A stretch of 37,220 nt of DNA from Gemmatimonadota bacterium. GTDB taxonomy: Bacteria; Gemmatimonadota; Gemmatimonadetes; Longimicrobiales; Gaopeijiaceae. The translations under genes were made by a program, and so were the position numbers. The notes below the pieces were generated by a model that had not been told where the DNA came from, did no database searches, and saw only the letters and a program-made list of their open reading frames with translations. Shown in pieces: positions 7,962-16,509 of the stretch; position 1 is the first letter of the stretch; the number at the start of each line of letters is the position of its first letter. Location of the stretch: NCBI GenBank assembly GCA_022340865.1, contig JAJDNC010000118.1, forward strand, positions 1-37,220. The letters run 5' to 3'.

Positions 7962-8342
7962 ATGGTTGACATGACCGTGAGAGCCAGGCGGGTCGACAAG
8001 CCCTGGGGGCACGAGCTCATCTGGGCGGACACGGAGCTGTACGTGGGCAAGATCCTCCATGTGAACGCCGGCGAGCAGCTGTCGGTTCAGATGCACCGGG
8101 TCAAGGATGAGACGCTGTCCCTCCTCGCCGGTGAGATCCGACTGTGGGCGGGGCCCTCCGTGGACGACCTGACGGAGGTCACGCTGGGACCTGGCGATTC
8201 GCTGCGCGTGAGGCCGGGGACCGTGCACTACATCCAGGCGGTCACGGATGCCGACGTCCTCGAGGCGTCCACGCCCCACCTGGACGACGTGGTCCGATTC
8301 AAGGACCGTTACGGCAGGGCGCCGGAGACCCCGTCGGCCTGA
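7962..8342 (+). CDS. Cupin-domain protein, phosphomannose isomerase type II-like
   Basis: The 126-residue protein is a single cupin. KPWGHELIW near residue 13 is the opening motif shared with the C-terminal cupin of GDP-mannose pyrophosphorylase/phosphomannose isomerase proteins. Likely metal ligands are His45 and Glu50 (QMHRVKDE) and His89 (RPGTVHYI). The order SVQMHRVKDETLSLLAGEI then LGPGDSLRVRPGTVHYIQAV is typical of sugar-phosphate isomerase cupins. Without the nucleotidyltransferase half it could be a stand-alone mannose-6-phosphate isomerase or a related epimerase or binding protein. Its TGA overlaps the folK ATG (TGATG), and it leads a tightly coupled four-gene operon. Confidence 0.8.
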   Translation: MVDMTVRARRVDKPWGHELIWADTELYVGKILHVNAGEQLSVQMHRVKDETLSLLAGEIRLWAGPSVDDLTEVTLGPGDSLRVRPGTVHYIQAVTDADVLEASTPHLDDVVRFKDRYGRAPETPSA

Positions 8343-8875
8343 TGAGCTCCGGAGCGCGCGGGGACACGGTTCTCCTGGCCTTGGGGTCGAACCTGGACAC
8401 TCCGCTGGATCGGTTGCGCCAGGCCGCCACCTTTCTGGAGAGCACGCTGGTCGGCGTCTCGGTCTCGGCCGTCTACCGGACGCCACCCGAAGGGGGCGCC
8501 GCGCAGCCGGACTACCTCAACGCCGTCGTGCGCGCACGCTCGGAGATGACACCTCGAGAGCTGCTCGGGCTCGCGCGCTCCCTCGAGGAGCGCGCCGGAC
8601 GCACGCGGCCCTATCACGGTGCGCCACGAACCCTGGACGTCGATCTCCTGTTCGTCGGGGATGCGGTGGTCACGGATGCAGACCTGGAGATTCCGCATCC
8701 GCGCTGGGACGCCCGTGACTTCGTCGTCGTCCCCCTTCTGGACGTGGCCCCGGAGTGGCGGGATCCCCGCTCCGGGCGGAGCGTGAGCGAGATCGCCCGC
8801 GCCGCGGGCTGGTCTGCGTCTCGCTTTCCCAGCGTCTTGGACGTGGGGGAGCTTCTGGGGCGGGCTGCCCAATGA
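8342..8875 (+). CDS. folK: 2-amino-4-hydroxy-6-hydroxymethyldihydropteridine pyrophosphokinase
   Basis: FolK transfers pyrophosphate from ATP to hydroxymethyl-dihydropterin in folate synthesis. The 177-residue protein starts with the substrate loop LALGSN (12-17) and continues with VSAVYRTPPEGG, QPDYLNAVVRA and R89-PYHGAPRTLDVDLLF. In that last motif Asp99 and Asp101 correspond to the two magnesium ligands. The PHPRWDARDFVVVPLLDVAP end is also typical. The length is slightly above the usual 155-165, because of about seven extra N-terminal residues. Both ends overlap neighbours (TGATG at the start, ATGA at the stop). folP and folB are not in the window, so folate genes are split in this genome. 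Confidence 0.93.
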   Translation: MSSGARGDTVLLALGSNLDTPLDRLRQAATFLESTLVGVSVSAVYRTPPEGGAAQPDYLNAVVRARSEMTPRELLGLARSLEERAGRTRPYHGAPRTLDVDLLFVGDAVVTDADLEIPHPRWDARDFVVVPLLDVAPEWRDPRSGRSVSEIARAAGWSASRFPSVLDVGELLGRAAQ

Positions 8876-10107
8876 AGACGAGGAGGATGAAGACGATGAG
8901 GAGCTTGCGCCGGGGCCTGGCCGCCCTCGCGATCCTCGCGGGAGCGGCGTGCAGCGGCAGAGCCCAGGCGTCGACGTCGCTGGTCCGATCGTCGGATCCC
9001 CACCTCGCCGCCCTGGCCAGCAAGCTGCTTCCCGACCTCGCGCGCCGCGCCGGCCTGGAGCTCCACAGACCCGTGAGGATCGAGAAGCGCAATCGCGCCG
9101 AGCTGGAGCGCTATCTGCGCCACAAGCTCGACCAGGACCTCCCCGAGGCTTTGGCGCGCGAGAAGGTGCAGTCCTACGCTCTCCTGGGCCTCGTTCCCGA
9201 TACGCTGAACCTCCGGGCGGTCCTTCTGACTCTCTACACCGAGCAAGTAGCGGGCTTCTACGATCCCGACTCGACGGCCCTGTTCGTCATGGACGACCAG
9301 CCCGAGTCCCAGCTCAAGACCGTCCTCGTCCACGAGCTCGTTCACGCGGTTCAGGACCAGACCGTGAACCTGAACGCCCTCACCGATCCCCGCCGCGGCA
9401 ACGACCGGGTGACGGCGGCCGAGGCAGCCATAGAAGGTGAGGCGACCCTGGTCATGATCGAGTACATGACCGAGCAGATGCAGGGCGGACCGGTGGACCT
9501 CTCCAAGCTGCCCGGCTTCACCGCCGACCTGCGCCCCAACGTCGACGCCATGAAGAAGCAGTTCCCGGCTCTGGCCCACGCGCCCCTGGTGATCCAGGAG
9601 TCCCTTCTCTTTCCCTACGTGGCGGGCACGGGATTCGTCCTGGACCTCTGGCGAAAGAACAAGGGTAAGCGCGTGGCCCCGTTCGGACCCTACCTGCCGC
9701 AGTCGACGCAGCAGGTGATCACCCACGACCTCTCCGACAAGCCGGTGGATGTGAAGCTCGACGTTACCGGTGCGCGCGTGCTCCACGAGGACGACCTGGG
9801 CCGGCTGGAGGCGGGGGTCTTCATGGAGACGCACGTCGGGAAGCTACCGGCCGGCTTCTGGAAGCCGTGGGGTGGCGACCGCTATGCCCTGGTGGAGACG
9901 CCTGACGGCGCACGCGGGCTCGTCTGGGTCACGGTGTGGGAGGATCCCGCCGCACGGGACTCGTTCATCCGTCGGGTCTCGCCGGCGCTGTCCCGGCTTC
10001 CCCAACCCGCTACCCTCATCGCCATCTCCGCCGGAGGCCGCCCCGCCGCCGTTCTGCGCGTGCGCGCGCCTCGCTCGGTGGCACTCACCGTGAGCATCGG
10101 CCGGTGA
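8872..10107 (+). CDS. Secreted zinc metallopeptidase-like protein (HExxH)
   Basis: A signal peptide (hydrophobic core about residues 15-27, ending near AACSGRAQA) is followed by an exported domain of the 411-residue protein. HELVHAVQDQ (HELVH at 154-158) is a gluzincin-type metal site, and EAAIEGEATLVMIEY about 30 residues later supplies a candidate third Glu ligand. QVAGFYDPDSTALFV before it is a recurring segment in such secreted peptidase-like proteins. I cannot name a MEROPS family. Three starts are possible: ATG 8872 (overlaps the folK stop as ATGA), 8887 and 8896; the last has GAGGAGG at good spacing. The stop overlaps the aroB start as GTGA. Its place between folK and aroB looks like operon packing, not shared function. 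Confidence 0.75.
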   Translation: MKTRRMKTMRSLRRGLAALAILAGAACSGRAQASTSLVRSSDPHLAALASKLLPDLARRAGLELHRPVRIEKRNRAELERYLRHKLDQDLPEALAREKVQSYALLGLVPDTLNLRAVLLTLYTEQVAGFYDPDSTALFVMDDQPESQLKTVLVHELVHAVQDQTVNLNALTDPRRGNDRVTAAEAAIEGEATLVMIEYMTEQMQGGPVDLSKLPGFTADLRPNVDAMKKQFPALAHAPLVIQESLLFPYVAGTGFVLDLWRKNKGKRVAPFGPYLPQSTQQVITHDLSDKPVDVKLDVTGARVLHEDDLGRLEAGVFMETHVGKLPAGFWKPWGGDRYALVETPDGARGLVWVTVWEDPAARDSFIRRVSPALSRLPQPATLIAISAGGRPAAVLRVRAPRSVALTVSIGR

Positions 10108-11270
10108 AACGGCGCCTGCACTCCGCAGGGGACGCCGTGTGGGCGGTCCCGGTGCGTACGTCGACGGGATCATATCCCGTGCTCGCAGGCGCAGGGCTCC
10201 TGGCCCGCATTCCGGAGTTCCTCGAGGAATACGCTCCGGCTCATCGATATGCGGTGATCTCGGACGACCTCGTGGCTTCCCTCTACGGGAAGGATGTGGT
10301 GGATGCCTGTACCTTCGCCGGCCTCGAGGCGAATCTCTTCACCTTTCCCCGTGGGGAAGCGTCCAAGTCGCGTGAGCAGTGGTCGGCCCTCACCGATGCG
10401 CTCCTCCGGGCCGGCATCCGCCGGGACGGCGTCGTCGTGGCGGTGGGCGGGGGCGTGACCGGCGACCTGGCGGGCTTCGTGGCCGCCACGTTCCTGCGCG
10501 GCATCCCCGTCGTGCAGGTGCCGACCAGCACGGTGGCCATGATCGACGCGTCGGTGGGAGGCAAGACCGGTGTCGATGTGGAAGAGGGGAAGAACCTGGT
10601 CGGCGCGTTCCATTCGCCCCGTGTCGTGGTGGCCGACCCCGCCGTCGTTCGGACCCTGCCGCCGGAGGAGCGCGCCCAGGGACTGGCTGAGGCGGTCAAG
10701 CACGGGGCCATCCTGGATGCGGCATACTTCGACGACCTGTGCGAAGCGGCCGGCAGGTTGATGGCCGGGGACACCGATGCGACGATGGCAGCGGTGCTCC
10801 GCTCCGTGGAGCTGAAAGCTCGTGTCGTGACCGAGGACGAACGAGAGAGCGGCGTGAGACAGATCCTCAACTTCGGGCACACGGTGGGACACGCCATCGA
10901 AGCCGCCTCGGGATACACCGTCAGCCATGGCACCGCCGTGGCTGCCGGGATGGTGCTGGAAGCACGTCTGGGCGAGCACGTGGGAGTCACCGAGGTCGGC
11001 ACGTCCGCGCGGCTCACCGAGGCCCTGGCGTGCTTCGGCCTCGGAGCCGTTCCGGACGTGCGCTTCGATGCCGCCGAGGTCCTTCAGTACCTGGGCGTGG
11101 ACAAGAAGGCGCGCCAGGGGCGCCCGCGCTTCGTCCTCCTGCGCTCCATAGGTGTCGTGCATGAAGCGGATGGATGGAGCTCCGAGGTGTGGCCGGACGA
11201 GATCGAGGACCTCGTCCAGGAGGTGACGGGCACCTCCGCGCGTCGCGGAGATGGCTCCATAAGCCATTGA
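10104..11270 (+). CDS. aroB: 3-dehydroquinate synthase
   Basis: AroB turns DAHP into 3-dehydroquinate, the second shikimate step, using NAD and a divalent metal. In the 388 residues the NAD loop GGGVTGD (115-121), the VPTSTVAMIDASVGGKTGVD stretch (139-158) and EEGKNLVGAFH are all present. Metal ligands correspond to Glu196 (AEAVKHG), His259 (FGHTVGHAIE) and His275 (SHGTAVAAGM). GTG 10104 is chosen because it overlaps the upstream stop as GTGA and leaves only a short tail before the first strand. The C-terminus is about 20 residues longer than in many homologues and rich in small residues. It closes the operon; an AT-rich promoter region follows. Confidence 0.94.
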   Translation: MKRRLHSAGDAVWAVPVRTSTGSYPVLAGAGLLARIPEFLEEYAPAHRYAVISDDLVASLYGKDVVDACTFAGLEANLFTFPRGEASKSREQWSALTDALLRAGIRRDGVVVAVGGGVTGDLAGFVAATFLRGIPVVQVPTSTVAMIDASVGGKTGVDVEEGKNLVGAFHSPRVVVADPAVVRTLPPEERAQGLAEAVKHGAILDAAYFDDLCEAAGRLMAGDTDATMAAVLRSVELKARVVTEDERESGVRQILNFGHTVGHAIEAASGYTVSHGTAVAAGMVLEARLGEHVGVTEVGTSARLTEALACFGLGAVPDVRFDAAEVLQYLGVDKKARQGRPRFVLLRSIGVVHEADGWSSEVWPDEIEDLVQEVTGTSARRGDGSISH

Positions 11271-11302
11271 TATATATATGCTTAGGCGATATTGTCATCT
11301 GT

Positions 11303-11331
11303 TTGACGAGGTGTCGTCCGTCGCCTATTTT
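11303..11331 (+). promoter_or_regulatory. Sigma70-like promoter of the AMP-forming ligase
   Basis: TTGACG (11303-11308), exactly 17 bases, then TATTTT (11326-11331). It lies in the most AT-rich stretch of this part of the window (11268-11335), which also carries TATATATAT at about 11271. Expected transcription start is near 11338, giving a leader of about 25 bases with GGGAGG in front of ATG 11364. Confidence 0.7.
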
Positions 11332-11363
11332 TTCGCCGCGATGATCCCGCACCGGGAGGTGTC

Positions 11364-12959
11364 ATGGCGCTCATCGAGCGCTTTCGAGGGTTCAACGTAG
11401 CATCCGCTCTGGCCACGCGTGCCACGTCCGATCCGGGACGCGAATTCCTGCGCACGTCCAGCGACACCTTCTCCTACGGCGTGGTCGACAGCCACTCCGA
11501 CGCATTGGCCGCGGCACTGGCGCATCTGGGTGTGGAGGCCGGTGATCGGGTCGCCCTGGTCCTCCCGGTATGTCCCGAGTTCGTCGTCGCGATGTTCGCC
11601 ATTGCGAAGCTGGGGGCCGTCACGGTGCCGCTGGATCCGCGACTCACACCGACCGAGCTCCAGTATATGCTGCGGCATTCGGAAGCGGTGTGCGCCGTCA
11701 CAGTCGAGCGGGCGTACGGTGTGGACTACCTCCAGCTCTTCGAGGAGCTCTTCGTACGGCTTCCGGAGCTGCAGTATCTCGTGACGGTCGGCGAGGAAGA
11801 CCTGTGGTACGACGATCGCATCTATCAGTACGGAGACCTCCTCTCGGCCGGCGGAGGGCGTGACTACGCGACCCCGCACATCGATGCGGCCGCGGACCTC
11901 TTCGCCATCGTCTATACCTCCGGGACGACGGGAAAGCCCAAGGGCGTGGAGCTGTCACACAGGAACCTCGTCACGGTGGCGGCGGGCACCGCCGATGCGC
12001 TGGGCCTGGTGCCGGACGATGTCGTGGTGGGGGTGAGCGCGCTCTACTCGGTGTTCGGGCTGGGCCCCGGGATCCTCTCCACCTTGTTGGCGGGTGCGTC
12101 CCTGGTCCTGAACGACGAGCCGGACGCGAGCGCCACGCTGGACCTGGTCGCGGAGCACAGGGCGACGGTCCACTACGGCGTTCCCACGACGTTCGTGGCA
12201 GAGCTTCGGGAGCAGCAGCGGACGCCGCGAGACGTGTCCTCACTCCGGCTGGCCATGGCTTCCGGAGCTCCGGTGAGCGACGATCTCGTGAAACGTATAC
12301 GCGACGTGCTGTGCAAGACGGTGCTGGTGGCGTATTCCCTCACCGAGACGTCCTCCACGCTGTGCATGTCACGGCCCGACGATCCCGAGGAGAAGCGCGT
12401 CTATACCGTGGGCAGACCGCTGCCGGGTACCGAGCTGAGAATCCTGGAGCGGGACGGCTCCGAGCTCCCCGTGGAAAGCGTGGGCGAGATCGCAGTGAAG
12501 GGGCCGGGGGTGATGTTGGGGTATCACCGACAGCCGGGCGAGACCTCGACGACGTTCGACGCCAACGGCTACCTGCTCACCGGGGACCTGGGGATCGTGG
12601 ACGAGGATGGATACGTGCATTTGGTCGGTCGCCGGAAGGAGGTTATCATTAGAGCTGGCTTCAATGTCTACCCCCGGGAAGTCGAGGCTCGACTTGTGGC
12701 GCACCCGGCGGTACGGGAGGCGGCGGTGGTAGGAGTTCCCGATCCGCTCCTCGGCGAAGCCACCTGCGCCTGCATCGTCCCGGAAGAGGGGGCGATCGTA
12801 ACGAGCCAGGAATTGGTGGAGTGGTGCCGCGGGACGCTCGCGGAGTCCAAGCTCCCCGACCTGGTCCGCTTTCACGATGCGCTCCCCCGGACTGGGACGG
12901 GGAAGGTCCGTCGTCTCGAGCTCTCCCGACTGATCCAGACGGAGAGCCGACCGGCGTGA
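11364..12959 (+). CDS. Acyl-CoA synthetase / AMP-dependent ligase
   Basis: A class I adenylate-forming enzyme (531 residues) that activates a carboxylic acid as acyl-AMP and usually transfers it to CoA. The P-loop is [11 protein letters not shown] (184-194). The middle has YSLTETSST and the A8 region is YLLTGDLGIVDEDGYVHLVGR then RKEVIIRAGFNVYPREVE. The C-terminal lysine lies in RTGTGKVRR. The domain order resembles long- or medium-chain fatty acyl-CoA ligases; the acid cannot be read from sequence. The NVYPREVE motif argues for CoA ligase over a peptide-synthetase domain. It has its own promoter and no overlap with aroB, so it starts a new transcription unit that may include the NYN gene. 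Confidence 0.88.
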   Translation: MALIERFRGFNVASALATRATSDPGREFLRTSSDTFSYGVVDSHSDALAAALAHLGVEAGDRVALVLPVCPEFVVAMFAIAKLGAVTVPLDPRLTPTELQYMLRHSEAVCAVTVERAYGVDYLQLFEELFVRLPELQYLVTVGEEDLWYDDRIYQYGDLLSAGGGRDYATPHIDAAADLFAIVYTSGTTGKPKGVELSHRNLVTVAAGTADALGLVPDDVVVGVSALYSVFGLGPGILSTLLAGASLVLNDEPDASATLDLVAEHRATVHYGVPTTFVAELREQQRTPRDVSSLRLAMASGAPVSDDLVKRIRDVLCKTVLVAYSLTETSSTLCMSRPDDPEEKRVYTVGRPLPGTELRILERDGSELPVESVGEIAVKGPGVMLGYHRQPGETSTTFDANGYLLTGDLGIVDEDGYVHLVGRRKEVIIRAGFNVYPREVEARLVAHPAVREAAVVGVPDPLLGEATCACIVPEEGAIVTSQELVEWCRGTLAESKLPDLVRFHDALPRTGTGKVRRLELSRLIQTESRPA

Positions 12960-12998
12960 AGCACGCCGCGGCGTCGAGGGTCGGCGCCTGGAAGGCTT

Positions 12999-13040
12999 CC
13001 CCGACCTCATGTGGAGTCCCCGGACGCACGTGAGGTGGGG
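12999..13040 (+). terminator. Imperfect hairpin between ligase and NYN gene
   Basis: Arms 12999-13013 and 13027-13040 pair over 14 positions with one bulged G and one G-U pair, around a 13-base loop. No T tract follows on the plus strand, so it could be a weak terminator, an mRNA-stabilising structure, or a 5' regulatory element of the NYN gene, which starts 38 bases downstream. Confidence 0.35.
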
Positions 13041-13077
13041 AGGTCTCGCGGCCACCACAATTCGGTCTGCGAGAACA

Positions 13078-14937
13078 ATGCGAATGAGCAATCCGTATGC
13101 GCGCGCCCCCCACCAGGGGGGCGTCGTCCCGGGGGTTTTGGAGTCACCCCACGCCGCGCTCCTCATCGACTTCGACAACGTCACGATGGGTATGCGCAGC
13201 GACCTCTCCAAGGAGCTGAAGACGCTCCTCGGCTCCGACGTCATCAAGGGGAAGGTCAGCGTCCAGCGCGCCTACGCGGACTGGCGCAGGTATCCCCAGT
13301 ACATCGTTCCTCTCTCCGAAGCGTCCGTCGACCTGATCTTCGCTCCCGCCTACGGCAGCAACAAGAAGAACGCGACGGACATCCGCATGGCCATCGACGC
13401 CGTCGAGATGGTCTTCACCCGTCCGGAGATCGGGACGTATATCCTGCTCACGGGGGACTCGGACTTCTCGAGCCTCGTGCTCAAGCTGAAGGAGTACGGC
13501 AAGTACGTCATCGGCGTTGGCATCCAGGAGTCGACGTCGGACATCCTCGTCCAGAACTGCGACGAGTACTACTCGTACACCACCCTCACCGGGCTCAAGA
13601 AGACCACCGAGTCCGATCAGAAGGCCCAGGATCCCTGGGTGCTCGTGCGGGAAGCCGTGAAGCGGATGTCCGATAAGGACGACGTCATGCGCTCCGACCG
13701 GCTCAAGCAGGTCATGCAGGAGCTCGACCCCACGTTCGACGAGGGTTCCATCGGCTTCAGCAAGTTCTCGAAGTTCCTGACGGAGGCCTCGTCGCGAGGG
13801 CTGGTGAAGCTGCGCAAGCTGGACAACGGCCAGTACGAGGTGTCCCCCGCAACCAGGGGTCGCGGTCGCCGGGACGAGGGAGACGATCGAGATGCTCGGC
13901 GGGAGAGGGGTCGCGGGCGCGAGCGGCGGGAGCGGGAAGGGCGCCGGGAAACGACGGGTCGCGAGGGAGGCGAGGAGGTGGTGACCCACGAGGAGCCGGA
14001 GACCGACGAGGTTCTTCCAGAGGATCCGCTCAGGGCCGCGTACGACGAGCTGACCAAGGCACTGGAAGAGCTGCGCGAGCAGGGGCGCGATCCGGTCCGG
14101 GACTCGGATGTGAAGCGCAAGCTCCTGGACAGGAATGCCGACTTCGACGAGGCGGAGCTGGGCTTCGCCAAGTTCAGCCGCTTCTTGGTACAGGCCGCCA
14201 ACCATAGCGTGATCCGGCTGATCCCCACGGACGCCGGGAACTTCGAGGTCACCCTCGACGGTGCCGGGGAGAAGCCCGAGAAACCCGCGAGACAGGCCCG
14301 TGCCCGGGAGGAGGAGCCCCGCGAGGAGCCCGTCGTGGCCGCTCCCGAGACGCCCGCCACGCCGCAGGCTGGCGAGGAGCAGGTCTCGGAGGGCCCGAGG
14401 GTCGTGGAGATCGACCCCTCCGATCTGCCGGAGACGGGTCTTCGTCTGGGCCCGCGGCGGGGCTCGACCCGACGGCGGGGGGACGACCAGTTCCCCCTCC
14501 TGCTGGAGGGGCAGATCGCCGCCCCTCGCCGTGATGGCGGGCACGACGCCGGCGATTCCCGGCCCGAGCCTCCTGCCGACGGTGGCGACTTCGATGCTGC
14601 GGCGCTCGGGCTTCCCTCGGATCCGGCCGCCATCGTGCGCTACCTCACGCACCGGTACCGGGGCGTGGGCGAGAAGACCGCGGAATCGCTGGTGGAGCGC
14701 TTCGGCGCCGAGCTGTTCCGGGTGTTGAGGGACGATCCCGACGCCATCAGCGCCGCCGTCACCCCGAAGCGTGCGGAGCAGGTGCTGGAGGCGTGGCGAG
14801 GCGACTACGAGCGGCGCATGACGCGACGGGCCGGCGGTGGTGGAAGCTCCGGGGACGCCGAGTCCGCCTCGTCCGATCGGGGCGGTCGCCGCGGCGGTGG
14901 CCGGCGTCGTGGCTCGCGAAGCCGCGCGGACACCTGA
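13078..14937 (+). CDS. NYN ribonuclease-like protein with two OST-HTH/LOTUS domains and C-terminal HhH
   Basis: The 619-residue protein has a multi-domain plan. An N-terminal NYN (PIN-like) domain spans about 25-170 with acidic residues in LIDFDN (31, 33), NATDIRMAID (101) and LTGDSDFS (127, 129), the usual metal site of this nuclease fold. OST-HTH domains at about 183-258 and 317-393 are clearly copies of each other (GFSKFSKFL versus GFAKFSRFL, each after a DEG/DEAE turn). An Arg/Glu linker separates them. A disordered stretch leads to a helix-hairpin-helix region (about 510-575, YRGVGEKTAESLVERFG) and an RGG-like tail (601-616). Starts at ATG 13078 or 13084. An RNA-binding nuclease is inferred; the target is unknown. 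Confidence 0.88.
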   Translation: MRMSNPYARAPHQGGVVPGVLESPHAALLIDFDNVTMGMRSDLSKELKTLLGSDVIKGKVSVQRAYADWRRYPQYIVPLSEASVDLIFAPAYGSNKKNATDIRMAIDAVEMVFTRPEIGTYILLTGDSDFSSLVLKLKEYGKYVIGVGIQESTSDILVQNCDEYYSYTTLTGLKKTTESDQKAQDPWVLVREAVKRMSDKDDVMRSDRLKQVMQELDPTFDEGSIGFSKFSKFLTEASSRGLVKLRKLDNGQYEVSPATRGRGRRDEGDDRDARRERGRGRERREREGRRETTGREGGEEVVTHEEPETDEVLPEDPLRAAYDELTKALEELREQGRDPVRDSDVKRKLLDRNADFDEAELGFAKFSRFLVQAANHSVIRLIPTDAGNFEVTLDGAGEKPEKPARQARAREEEPREEPVVAAPETPATPQAGEEQVSEGPRVVEIDPSDLPETGLRLGPRRGSTRRRGDDQFPLLLEGQIAAPRRDGGHDAGDSRPEPPADGGDFDAAALGLPSDPAAIVRYLTHRYRGVGEKTAESLVERFGAELFRVLRDDPDAISAAVTPKRAEQVLEAWRGDYERRMTRRAGGGGSSGDAESASSDRGGRRGGGRRRGSRSRADT

Positions 14938-14959
14938 TTCCCCGGATCCCGTAGCGGAC

Positions 14960-15571
14960 GTGTGGCGGCCACCCTGGCGGGTGGGGGTGCCGTTCGCCAC
15001 GTCGTTTCCGCCCGGGTTCCTCCACAGGCCGGTGACCCGTGTGGCGCGTGAGCTGCTGGGTACCCGCCTCGTGTCCACCGTGGGGGGCACGCGCACGGTG
15101 GGTGTGCTCGTCGAATGCGAGGCCTACGAAGGGCGCGACGATCCTGCCTCGCACGCGGCTACGCGCACGGGCGCTACCCGGCGCAACCAGGCCATGTTCG
15201 GTCCCGCAGGACGGGCCTACGTATACCGGATCTACGGCATGCACTGGTGTCTGAACGTGGTGACGGGGCACCGTGACGATCCCCAGGCGGTGCTGCTGCG
15301 CGGCCTGGAGCCTCTGGAGGGCGAGGACGAGATGGGGCGGCGGCGCCACGGGCGCAGGCCCCTCGCGGCCGGTCCGGGACGCCTGTGCGAGGCGCTGGGC
15401 GTGGACGGCGCCCTGTACGGTCACGACCTCTCGGTTCCTCCCCTCGTTCTCGCTCCGGGATGGCGGGTGCCCGACGCCGTTGTCGAGGTTTCGGGACGGG
15501 TGGGCGTTCGGGCGGCGGCCGAGAGACCCTACCGCTTCTATGTGCGAGGCTCGCCCGGGGTGACGCGCTGA
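14960..15571 (+). CDS. 3-methyladenine DNA glycosylase (AAG/MPG family)
   Basis: The enzyme removes alkylated purines from DNA to start base-excision repair. The protein (about 203 residues) has the family's VARELLGTRLVS opening, ECEAYEGRDDPASHA (catalytic Glu and the conserved Asp/His region), ATRTGATRRNQAMFGPAGRAYVYRIYGMHWCLNVV, and a GPGRLCEALGVD motif near the C-terminus. Start is uncertain: no ATG fits, and GTG codons at 14960, 14981 and 14987 are possible. Any of them keeps the whole domain. It follows the NYN gene by about 22 bases and is probably in the same transcript, which makes a nucleic-acid pair. Confidence 0.9.
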   Translation: MWRPPWRVGVPFATSFPPGFLHRPVTRVARELLGTRLVSTVGGTRTVGVLVECEAYEGRDDPASHAATRTGATRRNQAMFGPAGRAYVYRIYGMHWCLNVVTGHRDDPQAVLLRGLEPLEGEDEMGRRRHGRRPLAAGPGRLCEALGVDGALYGHDLSVPPLVLAPGWRVPDAVVEVSGRVGVRAAAERPYRFYVRGSPGVTR

Positions 15572-15600
15572 GGGTTCCGGAGGGGCCATCGGCGAGCCGA

Positions 15601-15622
15601 GCCGGTGTCGCGCGGCACCGGC
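15601..15622 (+). terminator. Perfect short hairpin after the glycosylase gene
   Basis: GCCGGTG (15601-15607) and CACCGGC (15616-15622) pair fully around an 8-base loop. No T tract follows, so factor-independent termination is uncertain. The 145-base gap to etfB otherwise shows no gene. Confidence 0.3.
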
Positions 15623-15716
15623 GGTCCCGGACCCGGAGGGCGGCAGGGGGTAGCGCGCCGCAGCCCTCCTGCGATCTTTCCGTACCTGCACAACCATTCG
15701 GAACGGAGTCGTACCG

Positions 15717-16466
15717 TTGGATGTCATTGTCTGCGTGAAGCGTGTGCCCGACACCGAAACCCGCATCCGCATCGGTGAGGGGGGCACGAGCATCGACCCC
15801 GCGGGGGTCAAGTTCATCATCAGTCCCTATGACGAGTTCGCCATCGAAGCGGCGCTGCGCACCAAGGAGGGCGCCGGAGCCGGCGAGGTCACCCTGATCA
15901 GCTTCGGCGACGCGTCCGCGCAGGAGACGCTCAGGGCCGGCCTGGCCATGGGTGCGGATCGAGGGGTCCTCCTCGCCGGCGAAGCGGGCATGGACGGCCT
16001 GGCCACCGCCAAGGCGTTGGCCGCCGAGCTCGAGGGCGCCGACGCACCGCTCGTCCTTTTCGGCGTGAAGGCCGCCGACGACGATCAGCAGCAGGTGGGT
16101 ACCATGGTCGCCACGCTCCTGGGCCGACCCTGCGCCACAGGGGTCTCGTCCTTCCAGATGGGCGACGGCAAGGTGACTTGCCAGCGCGAGGTGGAGGGCG
16201 GGCTCGAGGTCCTCGAGGTGGACCTGCCGGCCGTCCTCACCATCACCAAGGGTGAGTTCGAGCCCCGCTATGCCTCCCTCAAAGGGATCATGGCCGCCAA
16301 GAAGAAGCCTCTCGAGCAGAAGGACGCGGCCACGGAGGCGGGTCGGATCTCCGTCACGAAGCTCACGTATCCACCCGAGCGAGCTGCGGGGAAGATCGTG
16401 GGAGAGGGCGCCGACGCGGTTCCCGAGCTGGTGCGTCTCCTGCGCGAAGAGGCGCACGCGCTGTAG
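15717..16466 (+). CDS. etfB: Electron transfer flavoprotein beta subunit
   Basis: With EtfA this makes the soluble heterodimer that passes electrons from acyl-CoA and other dehydrogenases to the quinone pool. The 249-residue protein starts VIVCVKRVPDTETRIRI and shows FIISPYDEFAIEAALR, the AMP-binding region near VKAADDDQQQVGTMVA, and the EtfB signature LPAVLTITKGEFEPRYASLKGIMAAKKK. The last is also the recognition loop for partner dehydrogenases. It starts with TTG at 15717, eight bases after GGAG; no ATG fits. etfA follows after 43 bases. No acyl-CoA dehydrogenase or ETF:quinone oxidoreductase gene is in the window. Confidence 0.94.
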   Translation: MDVIVCVKRVPDTETRIRIGEGGTSIDPAGVKFIISPYDEFAIEAALRTKEGAGAGEVTLISFGDASAQETLRAGLAMGADRGVLLAGEAGMDGLATAKALAAELEGADAPLVLFGVKAADDDQQQVGTMVATLLGRPCATGVSSFQMGDGKVTCQREVEGGLEVLEVDLPAVLTITKGEFEPRYASLKGIMAAKKKPLEQKDAATEAGRISVTKLTYPPERAAGKIVGEGADAVPELVRLLREEAHAL

Positions 16467-16509
16467 GTCCATACACTCGACAACACGAATGCGATGGGAG
16501 TGAAGAGCA

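Noticed and set aside
11341..11363. ATG at 11341 as the start of the ligase
   Set aside because: It is out of frame with the ligase. ATG 11364 has GGGAGG just upstream and gives a normal N-terminus.
13144..15096. A 650-residue open frame on the minus strand
   Set aside because: It overlaps the NYN/OST-HTH gene, whose plus-strand product has clear domains. The antisense product is low-complexity and typical of GC-rich shadow frames.
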